A DNA stretch of 64,000 bases from Arthrobacter sp. ov118 (GCF_900116495.1 NZ_FPAY01000003.1:186001-250000), one strand, 5' to 3'; counted from the stretch's first letter, positions 27,485 through 36,607 are shown. The notes: a model not told the origin generated them from the letters alone. Made by a program: numbers and translations.

Positions 27485-27779
27485 TTATCACGAGGACCCG
27501 GGCGTGGATCGCGGTGCGCTGGTGCAGCGCGGTGCGGACTGCCCGGTGCAGGCCGTCTTCAAGGTAGAGGACGCCGCGGTATTCCACGACGTGCGGAAAG
27601 AGGTCACCGAAGAAAGTGGAGTCCTCGGCCAGCAGGGCTTCGAGGTCCAGCGTGCGCTTCGTGGTCACCAGCTCATCGAGCCGGACGGGGCGCGGCGGCA
27701 GGGCCGCCCAGTCCTTGGGCGTGTTGTAACCATGGTCGGGGTACGGGCGTCCCTCGCCCACAGCTTTGAATATCACCAT
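27477..27779 (-). CDS. small protein of unknown function with a ParB/sulfiredoxin-like motif
   Basis: A 100-residue actinobacterial protein usually found next to the LytR_C gene. Visible blocks: PYPDHGYNTPKDWAALPPRP, LDELVTTKRTLDLEALLAED and a C-terminal EYRGVLYLEDGLHRAVRTAL. The DGLHRAVRTAL segment resembles the G-x-HR-xxA nucleotide-binding turn of ParB/sulfiredoxin-fold proteins, but the similarity is short. Some database entries for such proteins carry a VapB-antitoxin label; no toxin partner is visible here. Its 3' end overlaps the LytR_C gene by 8 bp. Confidence 0.65.
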   Translation of the reverse strand: MVIFKAVGEGRPYPDHGYNTPKDWAALPPRPVRLDELVTTKRTLDLEALLAEDSTFFGDLFPHVVEYRGVLYLEDGLHRAVRTALHQRTAIHARVLVING

Positions 27780-27952
27780 GTCAGCCTATGAAACTTGCAG
27801 GCTCAAAGGAATCGAAGTTCCCGACCGGTGTGAGGTTGTGGCCAAACGGTAACCATTTGTGACGCTCCAGCCGCCCCTGTCACATCCGGAGACCGGCCGT
27901 CGATGTTCTGCACACTTCACGCAAGGTCCGGGACGGCTGACAGAATAGCCCC

Positions 27953-28867
27953 ATGACTTCACCCGAGACTTCCCCTGTTCCGTCGCCGTCGGCTCCCGTG
28001 CTGGCGCTGCTGCTCGACGTCGACGGTCCGGTCGCAAGCCCGGTCACGCGCGACGTGCAGCCCGGAATCATCGCGGACCTGCTGGGTCTGGCCGCCGCCG
28101 GCGTCCCGGTCATCTTTAACACCGGGCGGTCGGACACGTTCATCCGCGAACAGGTCATGGAGCCCATGATCGCCGCCGGCATGCCCGCGGACGCCGTCAT
28201 CCACGCCATTTGCGAGAAGGGGGCGGTCTGGTTCAGCTATACCGCGGAAGGTCCCGGGCCTGTGCACGTCGACCGCGAACTCGCCATGCCCCGCGCCTTC
28301 GGCGACGACGTCCGCCGTCTCGTTGCCGAGGACTACTCGGCGCACATGTTCTTCGACGAAACGAAGCGGGCCATGGTGTCGGTGGAGCAGCACGTTGCCG
28401 TTGCAAGTGCCGACTATCTGGCCGAGCAGGAACTTTTCGACGCCGACGCCATGGACCTCATGGCGCGCCATGGGCTCGGTGTGGTGCGGCTGGACCACCA
28501 CGCCCCGAACTCGGATGACCAGATCGACTTCCGTGTCGATCCGACCATCATCTCCACTGACATTGAATCCGTGCGGCTGGGCAAGGATTTGGGCGCGAGC
28601 CGGGCGGTGGAGTTCCTGGCCGCTCAGGGCATCACGCCCCAGGCCTGGCGGACGGTGGGCGACTCCCGCACGGACTACGCCATGGCGGACTGGCTGCACC
28701 ACAACGACCATGCCGTCAAGCACGTGGACGTCCGGCCCGCCGACGGCATCCCGGTGAAGCCATACGAGGTTCTCACCGCCGCCGACCTTGGGCTCGGCGC
28801 GGACGTGATCCACGACGACGCCGGTGCCGCCTTCCTGCATCACTGGCTGGCCGTCGTCAGCGGCTGA
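27953..28867 (+). CDS. HAD-superfamily hydrolase
   Basis: Predicted Mg-dependent phosphatase of the Cof/trehalose-phosphatase-like HAD branch, 304 residues. Motif I is LALLLDVDGPVASPVT with the nucleophile Asp and acid Asp two residues apart. Motif II is IFNTGRS, and the motif IV region is VGDSRTDYAMADWL. A cap of about 120 residues lies between motif II and the C-terminal core (CEKGAVWFSY to EQELFDADAMDL). The absence of transmembrane segments points to a cytosolic enzyme. The substrate is unknown. The ATG at 27953 starts a Pro/Ser-rich 15-residue lead before motif I. Confidence 0.8.
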   Translation: MTSPETSPVPSPSAPVLALLLDVDGPVASPVTRDVQPGIIADLLGLAAAGVPVIFNTGRSDTFIREQVMEPMIAAGMPADAVIHAICEKGAVWFSYTAEGPGPVHVDRELAMPRAFGDDVRRLVAEDYSAHMFFDETKRAMVSVEQHVAVASADYLAEQELFDADAMDLMARHGLGVVRLDHHAPNSDDQIDFRVDPTIISTDIESVRLGKDLGASRAVEFLAAQGITPQAWRTVGDSRTDYAMADWLHHNDHAVKHVDVRPADGIPVKPYEVLTAADLGLGADVIHDDAGAAFLHHWLAVVSG

Positions 28868-29007
28868 GGTCCGCTTCGGTTCCTGCATTCCGGCGTCACA
28901 TGCGGACGGTTCCGCCCTGACAGTCCGCGGCATTTTGAGCTCCGCGTTATCATGCAAGTAAATGCAACACACCGAAGAGAAGCCGGAGAATTGACATCAC
29001 CGAAGCA

Positions 29008-30585
29008 GTGATCCAAGACGAGATTTATTATGGCAGCCAGGCGTCCGAGGACGCCCACGCCGAGATCACGTCAGCGGCGGCCGTCGCCAGATTCAGGACC
29101 CGCTCCGATGTCGTCCGTCGGAGCGGCCGCTATGCGCTGGTCAATGAGAACCGGACACCGTACCAGGCGATGGTCGAAGACCTAATGTTCCTGCGGTCCG
29201 TCCTGGCCGGCGCGGGCCTGGGCTACCTGCTGGTCCGGGGCAACAATGACCGGCCGGTCATTGCCGTGGACTGGAAGCACCGGAAAGAACTCCGGCGCGC
29301 ACTCGTGGAGGCGTGCCGCGACGAACCCTTCTATTCGATGAGTGTCGACGCGAAGAAGAAGACCGCGGTGCTGGTGGCCGACGGTGAGCTCTCCCCCAAC
29401 CGGCAGTCCCGGATCTTCCGCCTGTACAGGCCCCGGGTTGAGCCGGAGGGAGGCTTTGAGTTCGGCGCCTCCGCCGGCGTCCAGCTCGAGCTCTGGAGCT
29501 TCGAGGGCGACCAGCTGATCCTGCCGATCGAAAACTCCCTGACGCGCCGGACCCTGCTGGCCCAGGACGCGGTCCGCGGCACTGTGGAGCGCTACGGTCA
29601 CACCTGGCCCACCATCGAGAACATGTTTGCGGACCACGCCAGCGACATCAGCTTCGACATCGATCTGGTGTTTTCCTGGGTGGACGGCAGCTCGCCGGAG
29701 TACATCGCAGCCCGCCGGGCGCGAATGGCCGGTGTGGTGGTAGGGGAAGGCGATGACCATGAGGCCCGTTTCCGCCAAATCAACGAGCTCAAGTACGCCC
29801 TGCGCTCGGTGTACATGTTCGCGCCGTGGATCCGCCGGATCTTCATAGCCACCGACTCCCCCGCGCCGTCCTGGCTGGCCGACCACCCTGGCGTGACGAT
29901 TGTGCGCAGCGAGGAGTTCTTCGCCGATCCCTCCGTCCTGCCCACGCACAATTCGCAGGCGGTGGAGTGCCAGCTGCACCGCATTGACGGACTCTCCGAG
30001 CATTTCCTGTATTCGAACGACGACATGTTCTTCGGCCGGGCCGTGGGACCGGACATGTTCTTCACACCCGGCGGCATTACAAAGTTCATCGAGGCCGAGA
30101 CGCGCATCGGGCTGGGCGACAACGACGCCGAACGCAGCGGCTTTGAGAACGCCGCCCGGGTCAACCGGAAGCTGCTCTGGAACCGCTTCGGCCGCATCAC
30201 CACCCGGCACTTGGAGCACACTGCGGCCCCGCTGCGGCGCAGCGTCGTCGAGCAGATGGAACAGGAGTTCCCAGCCGAGTTCGCCAAGACGGCCGCGAGC
30301 ACCTTCCGCGCGGCGGACAACATCTCCGTGACCAACTCGTTCTACCACTACTACGCGCTGCTCACCGGCCGGGCCGTGACGCAGACGGCCGCCAAGGTGC
30401 GCTACGTGGATACGACAGCACGGGCGGGTCTGAACTACCTGCCCAAACTCCTGGCCAAGCGGAATATGGACTTCTTCTGCCTCAACGACGGGAGTTTTCC
30501 CGAGGTCGACGCCGAAGAGCGCGCCGAACTGGTCACGGACTTCCTGGAGAAGTACTACCCCATCAAGGCGCCCTGGGAGAAGTAA
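29008..30585 (+). CDS. Stealth-family sugar-phosphate transferase
   Basis: Member of the Stealth family, which transfers sugar-1-phosphates in building capsular or cell-wall phosphoglycans. CR1 is DIDLVFSWVDGSSPEYIAAR near residue 218. CR2 runs through FRQINELKYALRSVYMFAPW and RIFIATDSPAPSWL to HFLYSNDDMFFGRAV. CR3 lies around RHLEHTAAPLRRSVVEQM and CR4 near SFYHYYALLTGRAV. An N-terminal ~210-residue extension precedes CR1. The GTG at 29008 has no close ribosome-binding site. A 6-codon TTG mini-ORF (28991-29011), which does have GGAG in front, ends in a GTGA overlap with it, so translation may be coupled. Single gene. Confidence 0.88.
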   Translation: MIQDEIYYGSQASEDAHAEITSAAAVARFRTRSDVVRRSGRYALVNENRTPYQAMVEDLMFLRSVLAGAGLGYLLVRGNNDRPVIAVDWKHRKELRRALVEACRDEPFYSMSVDAKKKTAVLVADGELSPNRQSRIFRLYRPRVEPEGGFEFGASAGVQLELWSFEGDQLILPIENSLTRRTLLAQDAVRGTVERYGHTWPTIENMFADHASDISFDIDLVFSWVDGSSPEYIAARRARMAGVVVGEGDDHEARFRQINELKYALRSVYMFAPWIRRIFIATDSPAPSWLADHPGVTIVRSEEFFADPSVLPTHNSQAVECQLHRIDGLSEHFLYSNDDMFFGRAVGPDMFFTPGGITKFIEAETRIGLGDNDAERSGFENAARVNRKLLWNRFGRITTRHLEHTAAPLRRSVVEQMEQEFPAEFAKTAASTFRAADNISVTNSFYHYYALLTGRAVTQTAAKVRYVDTTARAGLNYLPKLLAKRNMDFFCLNDGSFPEVDAEERAELVTDFLEKYYPIKAPWEK

Positions 30586-30631
30586 ACGGGCAGTGCCCTG
30601 GCCCCGGGGCGCCGGCCTGGGCGCGGGCATC

Positions 30632-30667
30632 GGGCGCCGGCGCCATGGGCCCCCCGCGCCGGCGCCC
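30632..30667. terminator. GC-rich hairpin between convergent genes
   Basis: Arms GGGCGCCGGCGC (30632-30643) and GCGCCGGCGCCC (30656-30667) pair perfectly over 12 bp with a 12-nt loop. It lies between the convergent Stealth and phosphodiesterase genes. No T-tract on either side, so termination would depend on the stem alone. Confidence 0.45.
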
Positions 30668-30679
30668 GCCGTCGGGCGC

Positions 30680-31609
30680 TCAGTTGAGTGTAGTGAACCT
30701 GCGGCGGGAGGGCGCCTCCAGCTGAGCCTGCTCCGGAAAAAAGATCCCGGCGGCCGAGAGCCGGCGCTGGACTTCCTCCGCCGGAACGAACTCACCGACC
30801 GCCGGGGTGTCGCCGAGCAGCACCACGGAGTGCACCACCGTATGTTCATAAACGTGCACCAGGTTGAATGCCTGCCCGCCGTCGCGGCCGCGGGTGCCTC
30901 CCACGGCAACGTTCAAGTCCTGGGTGTAGCAGGTGGCCGACGCCACGGAAACGGGGATGCCGGCAAACGTTGCTGTGGTCGAGTAGTGCAGGTGGCCGCC
31001 CAGGATGGCTCGGACATCGGAGTTGCGCAGGACCCCGGCGAGCGCCGACTGGCCGCGGAGTTCCACGAGCACGGCCAGGTCAAGCACCGATGGTACCGGC
31101 GGGTGGTGGAGCGCGAGGATGGTCCCGTCCGGCGCCGGGGTGGCGAGTTCGGCCGCGAGCCAGTCCAACTGGTCCTCGCTCAGTTCGCCATGGTGGAAGC
31201 CGGGCACGGACGTGTCCAGCGTGATGATGCGCAGGCCATTGACGAAGTAACTGTGATCCACCGACGAATCATCGCCCACCTGGTCCAGCAGCCCGGTCCG
31301 GAAATTGGCCCGGTCATCGTGATTGCCCATGGCCCAGATGACCTTGGCGCCCATGGCTTTGCACGCCGGTTCCACAATCGCACGAAGCTTTACGTAGGCC
31401 TCCGGTTCGCCGTGGTCGGCCAGGTCTCCTGTGAAGATCACGGCTTCGGGCCGTGCACCCGAGGCGAGAACCTCGTCGAAGAGCTGCCTGAGCAGGGCCT
31501 CGCTGTCAACGACGCCGTGCAGGGATTGCGTTCCCCCCAGCAAATGGGGATCACTCATGTGAAGTAGGACATGACGTGGCCTAGGGTGCTGGGCCTCGAT
31601 GCGCTCCAT
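30680..31609 (-). CDS. cpdA: calcineurin-like phosphodiesterase (CpdA type)
   Basis: Dinuclear-metal phosphodiesterase, probably hydrolysing cyclic nucleotides or a related phosphodiester. The 309-residue chain contains all metallophosphatase blocks in order: HMSDPHLLGG (D-x-H), FTGDLADHGE (G-D), WAMGNHDDRANF (G-N-H-D), LALHHPPVP (H) and ILGGHLHYSTTATF (G-H-x-H). The N-terminal half matches E. coli CpdA and mycobacterial Rv0805-like enzymes. The start ATG at 31609 follows AGGCAGC. It stands alone, converging with the Stealth gene. True cAMP specificity is inference. Confidence 0.85.
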   Translation of the reverse strand: MERIEAQHPRPRHVLLHMSDPHLLGGTQSLHGVVDSEALLRQLFDEVLASGARPEAVIFTGDLADHGEPEAYVKLRAIVEPACKAMGAKVIWAMGNHDDRANFRTGLLDQVGDDSSVDHSYFVNGLRIITLDTSVPGFHHGELSEDQLDWLAAELATPAPDGTILALHHPPVPSVLDLAVLVELRGQSALAGVLRNSDVRAILGGHLHYSTTATFAGIPVSVASATCYTQDLNVAVGGTRGRDGGQAFNLVHVYEHTVVHSVVLLGDTPAVGEFVPAEEVQRRLSAAGIFFPEQAQLEAPSRRRFTTLN

Positions 31610-31747
31610 TGCTGCCTTCTTGGTTGGGTGGAAGCGGTGCCTCCAGTGTCCCTCTCAGTAAGGACTATCCAACCAGACATTAGGAAAACAATGTAACAAC
31701 TGCGGCCGGCATGTGAGGAAATCGGCCCTTAACAAGGGGCGGACCCT

Positions 31748-31834
31748 CATATGCCGCCGCCGGCATATGGGTAGCGGCCGCCCCGGCGGCACGCGGGCCC
31801 CAAGTGAACAGGGGAACGAGCGGTGCCGCCGGGG
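31748..31834 (-). terminator. hairpins downstream of fdhA
   Basis: Two stems lie 3' of fdhA on the minus strand. Nearest is CCCCGGCGGCAC (31781-31792) pairing perfectly with GTGCCGCCGGGG (31823-31834). Beyond it is a 9-bp stem, CATATGCCG/CGGCATATG, with a 4-nt loop at 31748-31769. They may end fdhA transcription. The rest of the gap to the cpdA start holds no gene. Confidence 0.45.
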
Positions 31835-31844
31835 TGCAGGCCAG

Positions 31845-33056
31845 CTAGCTCAGGTAGCCGTTCGGGTTGAGCACATACTTCGTCGCCGCACCGGCGTCGA
31901 ATTCCGCGTAACCCTTTGGAGCGTCCTCCAAGGGAATGGCCTTGGCGTTGACGTTCTTGGCGATATTAACCTTGTCATGCAGGATGGCCGACATCAGCTG
32001 CCGGTTGTATTTCATGACCGGACACTGTCCCGTGGTGAAGCTGAGCGATTTGGCCCAGCCGGTTCCGAGGCTGAGCGAGAGCGAGCCCTTCTTCGCAGCC
32101 TCGTCTATGCCGCCCGGATCACCGGTGACGTAGAGTCCGGGGATGCCGAGGGCCCCGCCGGCGGCAGTGATCTCCATCAGGGAGTTCAACACCGTAGCAG
32201 GCGCTTCCTTGGCCCCCGCCCCATGGCCCTTCGCTTCGAATCCGACCGCGTCAACCGCGCAGTCGACTTCGGGAACGCTGAGGAGCTGCTCGATTTGCTC
32301 GGCTGGGCCGCCCTTCGACAGGTCGACCGTCTCGCAGCCGAAGCTGCGCGCCTGGGCCAGACGCTCCTCATTCATATCTCCGACGATCACCACTGCGGCA
32401 CCCAAAAGCTGGGCGCTGGTTGCCGCAGCCAGACCGACGGGTCCTGCGCCGGCGATGTAGACGGTGTTGCCGACGCCGACGCCCGCACTGACGGCGCCAT
32501 GGAATCCGGTCGGGAAGATGTCCGAGAGCATGGCCAGGTCCATTATCTTTTCGAGGGCCTGGTCCTTGTCCGGGAACTTCAACAAATTCCAGTCGGCGTA
32601 TGGAACCAGGACGAAGTTGGCCTGGCCACCCACCCAGCCGCCCATGTCCACATAGCCATAGGCACTGCCCGGGCGGTCGGGATTGACGTTCATGCAGATG
32701 CCCGTCTTGCGTTCCTTGCAGTTCCGGCAGCGCCCGCAGGCGATGTTAAACGGGACAGAGCAGATGTCTCCCACTTTGATGAATTCAACGTCCGGACCAA
32801 CTTCCACCACCTCACCGGTGATCTCGTGGCCAAGCACCAGATCAGCGGGGGCCGTGGTGCGTCCCCGCACCATGTGCTGGTCGGAGCCGCAAATATTCGT
32901 GGCAACGGTCTTGAGGATTGCGCCATGGCGCACCGACCGGCCCACGTTGGCGGGGTTGACCCCCGGGCCGTCCTTTAGCTCGAACTCGGGGTAGTCGATG
33001 TCAATCACTTCAACTTTGCCCGGTCCCTTGTAGGCAACGGCTTTGTTCCCTGTCAT
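31845..33056 (-). CDS. fdhA: glutathione-independent formaldehyde dehydrogenase (zinc, NAD-dependent)
   Basis: Medium-chain zinc dehydrogenase that oxidises formaldehyde to formate with tightly bound NAD, or acts as a dismutase; family of Pseudomonas putida Fdh. The 403-residue product starts NKAVAYKGPGKVEVIDIDYP. It has the catalytic-zinc segment ATNICGSDQHMVRGRT and LVLGHEITGEVVEVG, the structural-zinc cysteines CGRCRNCKERKTGICMNVNP and a nucleotide fold at VYIAGAGPVGLAAATSAQLLGA. The ATG at 33056 follows AGGAGGAAC. Single gene, likely for formaldehyde detoxification. The 286-bp upstream gap shows no gene. Confidence 0.93.
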   Translation of the reverse strand: MTGNKAVAYKGPGKVEVIDIDYPEFELKDGPGVNPANVGRSVRHGAILKTVATNICGSDQHMVRGRTTAPADLVLGHEITGEVVEVGPDVEFIKVGDICSVPFNIACGRCRNCKERKTGICMNVNPDRPGSAYGYVDMGGWVGGQANFVLVPYADWNLLKFPDKDQALEKIMDLAMLSDIFPTGFHGAVSAGVGVGNTVYIAGAGPVGLAAATSAQLLGAAVVIVGDMNEERLAQARSFGCETVDLSKGGPAEQIEQLLSVPEVDCAVDAVGFEAKGHGAGAKEAPATVLNSLMEITAAGGALGIPGLYVTGDPGGIDEAAKKGSLSLSLGTGWAKSLSFTTGQCPVMKYNRQLMSAILHDKVNIAKNVNAKAIPLEDAPKGYAEFDAGAATKYVLNPNGYLS

Positions 33057-33342
33057 CTCGTTCCTCCTTGTTTCACGGACCCCTCTGGGGCCATCGAATT
33101 GTGATTCACGAAGCTCTCTGACGCGCCCTCCCCGGAGCGCCCACCGGAACGCCGCCTGATGTCAGAACGCAGGGTGCGGGCGGCGCGTGAAGGCCCGGGA
33201 TATTGGAGGGTGCGGCCAGTCTAGGGGTTGGTGATGGTCAGGGCTAGTGCCGTTTTGCCCTTCGCTGGCCCCGATTTATTTTGCTTCCGCCGGGACGTTT
33301 GCCGCGCCCGCGCCAACGGACCGGCGGCCTCGGCAGAGGACG

Positions 33343-33846
33343 TCATGACCCCGGTTCGCGTGCGTCCACGGCTGCCCGGACGGCTTCGAGGATCTCCGGC
33401 GCGTCCGGCTCCACGGTGGGCGCAAAGCGGGCGATGATGTCGCCGTCGCGGTTCACGAGGAACTTCTCGAAGTTCCACTTCACCAAGCCTGGCAGCATGC
33501 CGGTCTTGAACTTGGTGAGCTCCGCATAGAGCGGGTGCTGATTCCTGCCGCGCACGTTGGCCTTGGCCGACAGCGGGAAGGTAACCCCGAAATTCCGTTG
33601 GCAGAATTCGGCGATTTCGGCGTCGGCACCGGGCTCCTGCCCGGCGAATTGGTTACAGGGGACGCCGAGAACCTGGAAGCCCTGGTCGCGGAACTTGTTG
33701 TGCAATGCCTCGAGCCCCGCGTACTGGGGCGTGAAACCGCATTGGGACGCCACGTTCACCACCAGGACCACTTCCCCGGCGAATCGGCCAAAGCTGGTCT
33801 CGGTGCCGTCGATCAGAGTCAAGGGTATGGAGTGCAGAGCAGTCAT
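33343..33846 (-). CDS. glutathione peroxidase-family thiol peroxidase
   Basis: Reduces hydrogen or organic peroxides; bacterial members usually use thioredoxin or mycothiol-linked reductants rather than glutathione. 167 residues, standard length. The catalytic peroxidatic Cys is Cys36 in NVASQCGFTPQYAGLEAL (cysteine in place of selenocysteine). Gln is supplied by GVPCNQFAGQEPG, where the Cys may be the resolving residue, and Trp by LVKWNFEKFLVNRDG. The ATG at 33846 follows AGGACCTACCC. Monocistronic. Confidence 0.92.
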   Translation of the reverse strand: MTALHSIPLTLIDGTETSFGRFAGEVVLVVNVASQCGFTPQYAGLEALHNKFRDQGFQVLGVPCNQFAGQEPGADAEIAEFCQRNFGVTFPLSAKANVRGRNQHPLYAELTKFKTGMLPGLVKWNFEKFLVNRDGDIIARFAPTVEPDAPEILEAVRAAVDAREPGS

Positions 33847-34008
33847 GGGTAGGTCCTCGCGATGTCAGTGCTCCGTTGCCGTGCTCCGTTGCTGGTCACA
33901 CCGTTGATTCGGCGCCGGCCCTTAAGGGTATGGGTTCGCATCGCGGACAGGGAACCAGGCGCGACGCCGGCGGCAGGCCCCCCCAGCGGCTGGTGACCCG
34001 CGCGGCGG

Positions 34009-35424
34009 TTAGCGGCTGGGCGTTGCGGTTGACGTTGCCGTGGGTGTTGGTGCGGCAGTGGTGGTGGCGGGCGGGGTCGCGTCGGTGGCCTCTGTTGCGG
34101 TTGCAGAGGCCGAAGCGCGTGCCGAGGAGGACGGGGGCGTTACGGAAGGCGAGGCCGGCACGGTGGCTGTCGGCGTCGACGTCGCCGTGCTGGTTCCGGT
34201 TGGCGTCGCGGTCGTTCCGGTAGACGTCGGCGTCGGCGCCTCCGTGGTGGTTCGGGTCGGCGTCGGTGTCGGTGTCACCGACGGCTTAGGCGAGGCGGTT
34301 GTACCGGTCGGCGACGGCGTCGGCTTAGGCGCGGCGGTTGTGCCGGTCGGCGTCGGCGTCGGGGTGCTGGTTCCGGTGTGCGTCGGCGTCGGCGTCGGCG
34401 TGGCTGGCGTTGTGGGCGTCGCTGTACCGGAGGCGGCTTCGGTGGCTGCGGCCGAGACGCTGGCCGGTGGTTTGGCCGCCACGGCGGCAGGCTGTTCCTG
34501 CACGCCCCCGGCCACCACGTGGGTCAGGTCTTCACGGACGGGAATGGCCCAGCCGATACCTGTATTGGACGGTTTGCCGGAGTCGGGCGCGTAGCTGGTC
34601 ATTTCGATGGGACCTAGTTGGTCTATCTGCTTGACGGGAATCAGCGTCCAGTCCCGCGGATCCGTGTGCGAGCCGTTGAGGATGGTTTCGAAATGCAGGT
34701 GGCAGCCAGTCGAGGATCCCGTGGTGCCTACCCGGGCGATGACCTCCCCCACGCGCACGGAGTCGCCCTTCTTAACGGCAATCGCCTCCAGGTGGTTGTA
34801 GGTGGTGATCAGACCGTTGCCATGGTCGATTTCCACCCGGTTCCCGCCGCCCCACGGGTGCCACCCGACCGCCCGAACCACACCGGCGTCGGCGGAGTAG
34901 ACACGGGTGCCGCAGGGTGCGGCGAAGTCCTGACCCCAGTGGAATTCTCCCGCCACGCCTGTCAGGGGGCTGGTGCGCAGCCCGAACGGCGAGGAGGGCA
35001 CCAGCGATTCCAGCGGGGCCATGAGGAAGCCGAGCAGGGGCCGTTTCAGGCTCGCCGAGGCAACATTGAGTTCGCCGCCTACACCTTCCCGGGTCAGCGT
35101 TTCCACGGTGCTCCGGCTGAAGGCCACGAGGGCCTGTGCGTCTGCGGTGACCGCCCCTGAGGTGCCTGCGGATGTTGCGGCGGGAGCCCCGTCGGAGCCG
35201 GCAGACGGGTCCAGCGTTTGAGGCCCCACCGAGCCGGCGGCCGGCACGACGGCCGGCGCGCTGTAGGGCGCGATAGCGCTCAATCCCTGAAAGCCGCCGA
35301 ATGCCAGAACGGCGAGTGAGAGGCACAAGCCTCCCGATGCACAACGCACGGCAACCGTCCGCGCCCTGCTTGACGGCTCACTCGATGAGTTTCCCCAGTG
35401 TTTTCCCACGTGTGACTCCTGCAA
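34009..35424 (-). CDS. M23-family metallopeptidase with Thr/Pro repeat tail
   Basis: Secreted LytM-type peptidoglycan endopeptidase. A hydrophobic signal/anchor at about residues 25-50 (ASGGLCLSLAVLAFGGF) is followed by a linker, then the M23 domain at about 150-250: GEFHWGQDFAAPCGTRVYSA (His and Asp ligands), VEIDHGNGLITTYNHLEAI and GSSTGCHLHFETIL (HxH). From about residue 330 to the end is a low-complexity tail of TPTPT and TGTTA units with Ser/Ala, resembling a cell-wall-spanning or mucin-like stalk at an unusual C-terminal position. The zinc site is complete, so it should be active. Monocistronic. Confidence 0.88.
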   Translation of the reverse strand: MQESHVGKHWGNSSSEPSSRARTVAVRCASGGLCLSLAVLAFGGFQGLSAIAPYSAPAVVPAAGSVGPQTLDPSAGSDGAPAATSAGTSGAVTADAQALVAFSRSTVETLTREGVGGELNVASASLKRPLLGFLMAPLESLVPSSPFGLRTSPLTGVAGEFHWGQDFAAPCGTRVYSADAGVVRAVGWHPWGGGNRVEIDHGNGLITTYNHLEAIAVKKGDSVRVGEVIARVGTTGSSTGCHLHFETILNGSHTDPRDWTLIPVKQIDQLGPIEMTSYAPDSGKPSNTGIGWAIPVREDLTHVVAGGVQEQPAAVAAKPPASVSAAATEAASGTATPTTPATPTPTPTHTGTSTPTPTPTGTTAAPKPTPSPTGTTASPKPSVTPTPTPTRTTTEAPTPTSTGTTATPTGTSTATSTPTATVPASPSVTPPSSSARASASATATEATDATPPATTTAAPTPTATSTATPSR

Positions 35425-35625
35425 TTGGGTGCCCGGCGACCCCAGACTTCGCGGACTTATCCCCTATGGGACCACAGACCACCGGCTCTGTGAACCGCCT
35501 GCGGACCCCTTTTGCGGTCCCGCGCGGAGATCGGGAGGCGGCCCCAGTAGCGAGCCGGCGGCGGCCAAGTAGTCCTTCGCGGACTCGCAGGTGCCGGACA
35601 CCCGGAGGCCGGGTAAAAATGGAGG

Positions 35626-36537
35626 ATGCGCAATGTCCTCAGGGAATGGCAGGCAGAACTGAAACAAACGTTCACCGGGACGCGGGACGCCGTGCCCGAG
35701 TGGGTGCCCCTCCTTGCCGAGGGGGAGGACGCCGGGTACCACTTGCCGGGCTCCGCAGTCTGGGCCGTGCACGGGGGCATGCCAACCATCGTGGCGGGCA
35801 TTCGGGCCCTGCTGATGCAGGCGCTCCATCCCGGGGCACTGGCCGGCGTGCACGATCACTCCCGTTTCCGCGAAGACCCCCTGGGCCGCCTGGCGGGCAC
35901 GATCCGCTGGATTTTCACCGTTTCCTACGGTTCCACCGACGCCGCCCGTGCCGCCTCGGACTGGGTTCTCCGGCTCCACCGGAAGGTCCGGGGAGACTTC
36001 GTGGACGGGCACGGCGTCGAACGCAGTTACGCGGCCAACGACCCCGAGCTGCTCCGCTGGGTGCACATCGCCTTCACGGACGCCTTCCTCTCCGCCCACA
36101 AGCTGTGGGGACGGCCGATTCCGGGTGGACCTGATGCCTATGTCCGCGAGTGGGCGCAGGCCGGCCGGCTCATGGGCGTGGAATCCCCGCCGCTGAGTGA
36201 GGCGGAGATGCGGCAGCAACTGGACCGCTGGTACGACGACGGCGAGCTCCGCTGTGACGAGCGGGTGGCCGAAACGGTGGCCTTCATCCGGGATCCGCCC
36301 CTCCACCCTGCGCTCAAACCGGGCTACCGGGTGCTGTTCGCGGCCGCCGTGTCCAGCCTCGAACCCAAATACCGCGAGCTGCTCGGTCTCCGGACCGCGA
36401 GGCTGGGGCCCATCCCGTTGCCCGTTACCGCGGCAACGCGCGTCACGCTCGGGGTTGTTCATGTTGCCCTGGGCCGGGTGGGACCGAGCGAGCAGGCCGC
36501 GAGAACCCGTCTGCGCCGGCTGGGTTACGGCGCCTAA
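35626..36537 (+). CDS. MpaB-family (DUF2236) oxygenase
   Basis: Heme-dependent oxygenase-like protein of the latex-clearing/MpaB group, widespread in actinobacteria with unknown substrates. The 303-residue chain includes AVWAVHGGMPTIVAGIRALLMQALHPGALAGVHDHSRF near residue 55 (the His ligand region), DPLGRLAGTIRWIFTVSYGS, VDGHGVERSYAANDPELLRWVHIAF and LWGRPIPGGPDAYVREW. No signal peptide. A GGAGG directly abuts the ATG at 35626, too close for normal initiation, so the start may be mis-set or the message leaderless; no better in-frame start is seen. Converges with the tRNA-Ser gene. Confidence 0.85.
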   Translation: MRNVLREWQAELKQTFTGTRDAVPEWVPLLAEGEDAGYHLPGSAVWAVHGGMPTIVAGIRALLMQALHPGALAGVHDHSRFREDPLGRLAGTIRWIFTVSYGSTDAARAASDWVLRLHRKVRGDFVDGHGVERSYAANDPELLRWVHIAFTDAFLSAHKLWGRPIPGGPDAYVREWAQAGRLMGVESPPLSEAEMRQQLDRWYDDGELRCDERVAETVAFIRDPPLHPALKPGYRVLFAAAVSSLEPKYRELLGLRTARLGPIPLPVTAATRVTLGVVHVALGRVGPSEQAARTRLRRLGYGA

Positions 36538-36571
36538 GTGGGGGGACGGCCGCCCGAAGGCCCTTGGACGC

Positions 36572-36602
36572 AAAAAGGCCCCGGTCCAAAGGGGCCGGGG
36601 CC
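36572..36602 (-). terminator. intrinsic terminator of tRNA-Ser
   Basis: On the minus strand, GGCCCCGG pairs with CCGGGGCC across a 10-nt loop, followed immediately by TTTTTG. It lies directly after the tRNA 3' end and has classic Rho-independent form. Confidence 0.85.
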
Positions 36603-36607
36603 AGCCG

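Noticed and set aside
34040..34594. Val/Gly-rich plus-strand ORF resembling a PE-PGRS-like protein
   Set aside because: It is the antisense of the Thr/Pro tail of the M23 peptidase; the repeats of that tail create the apparent pattern.
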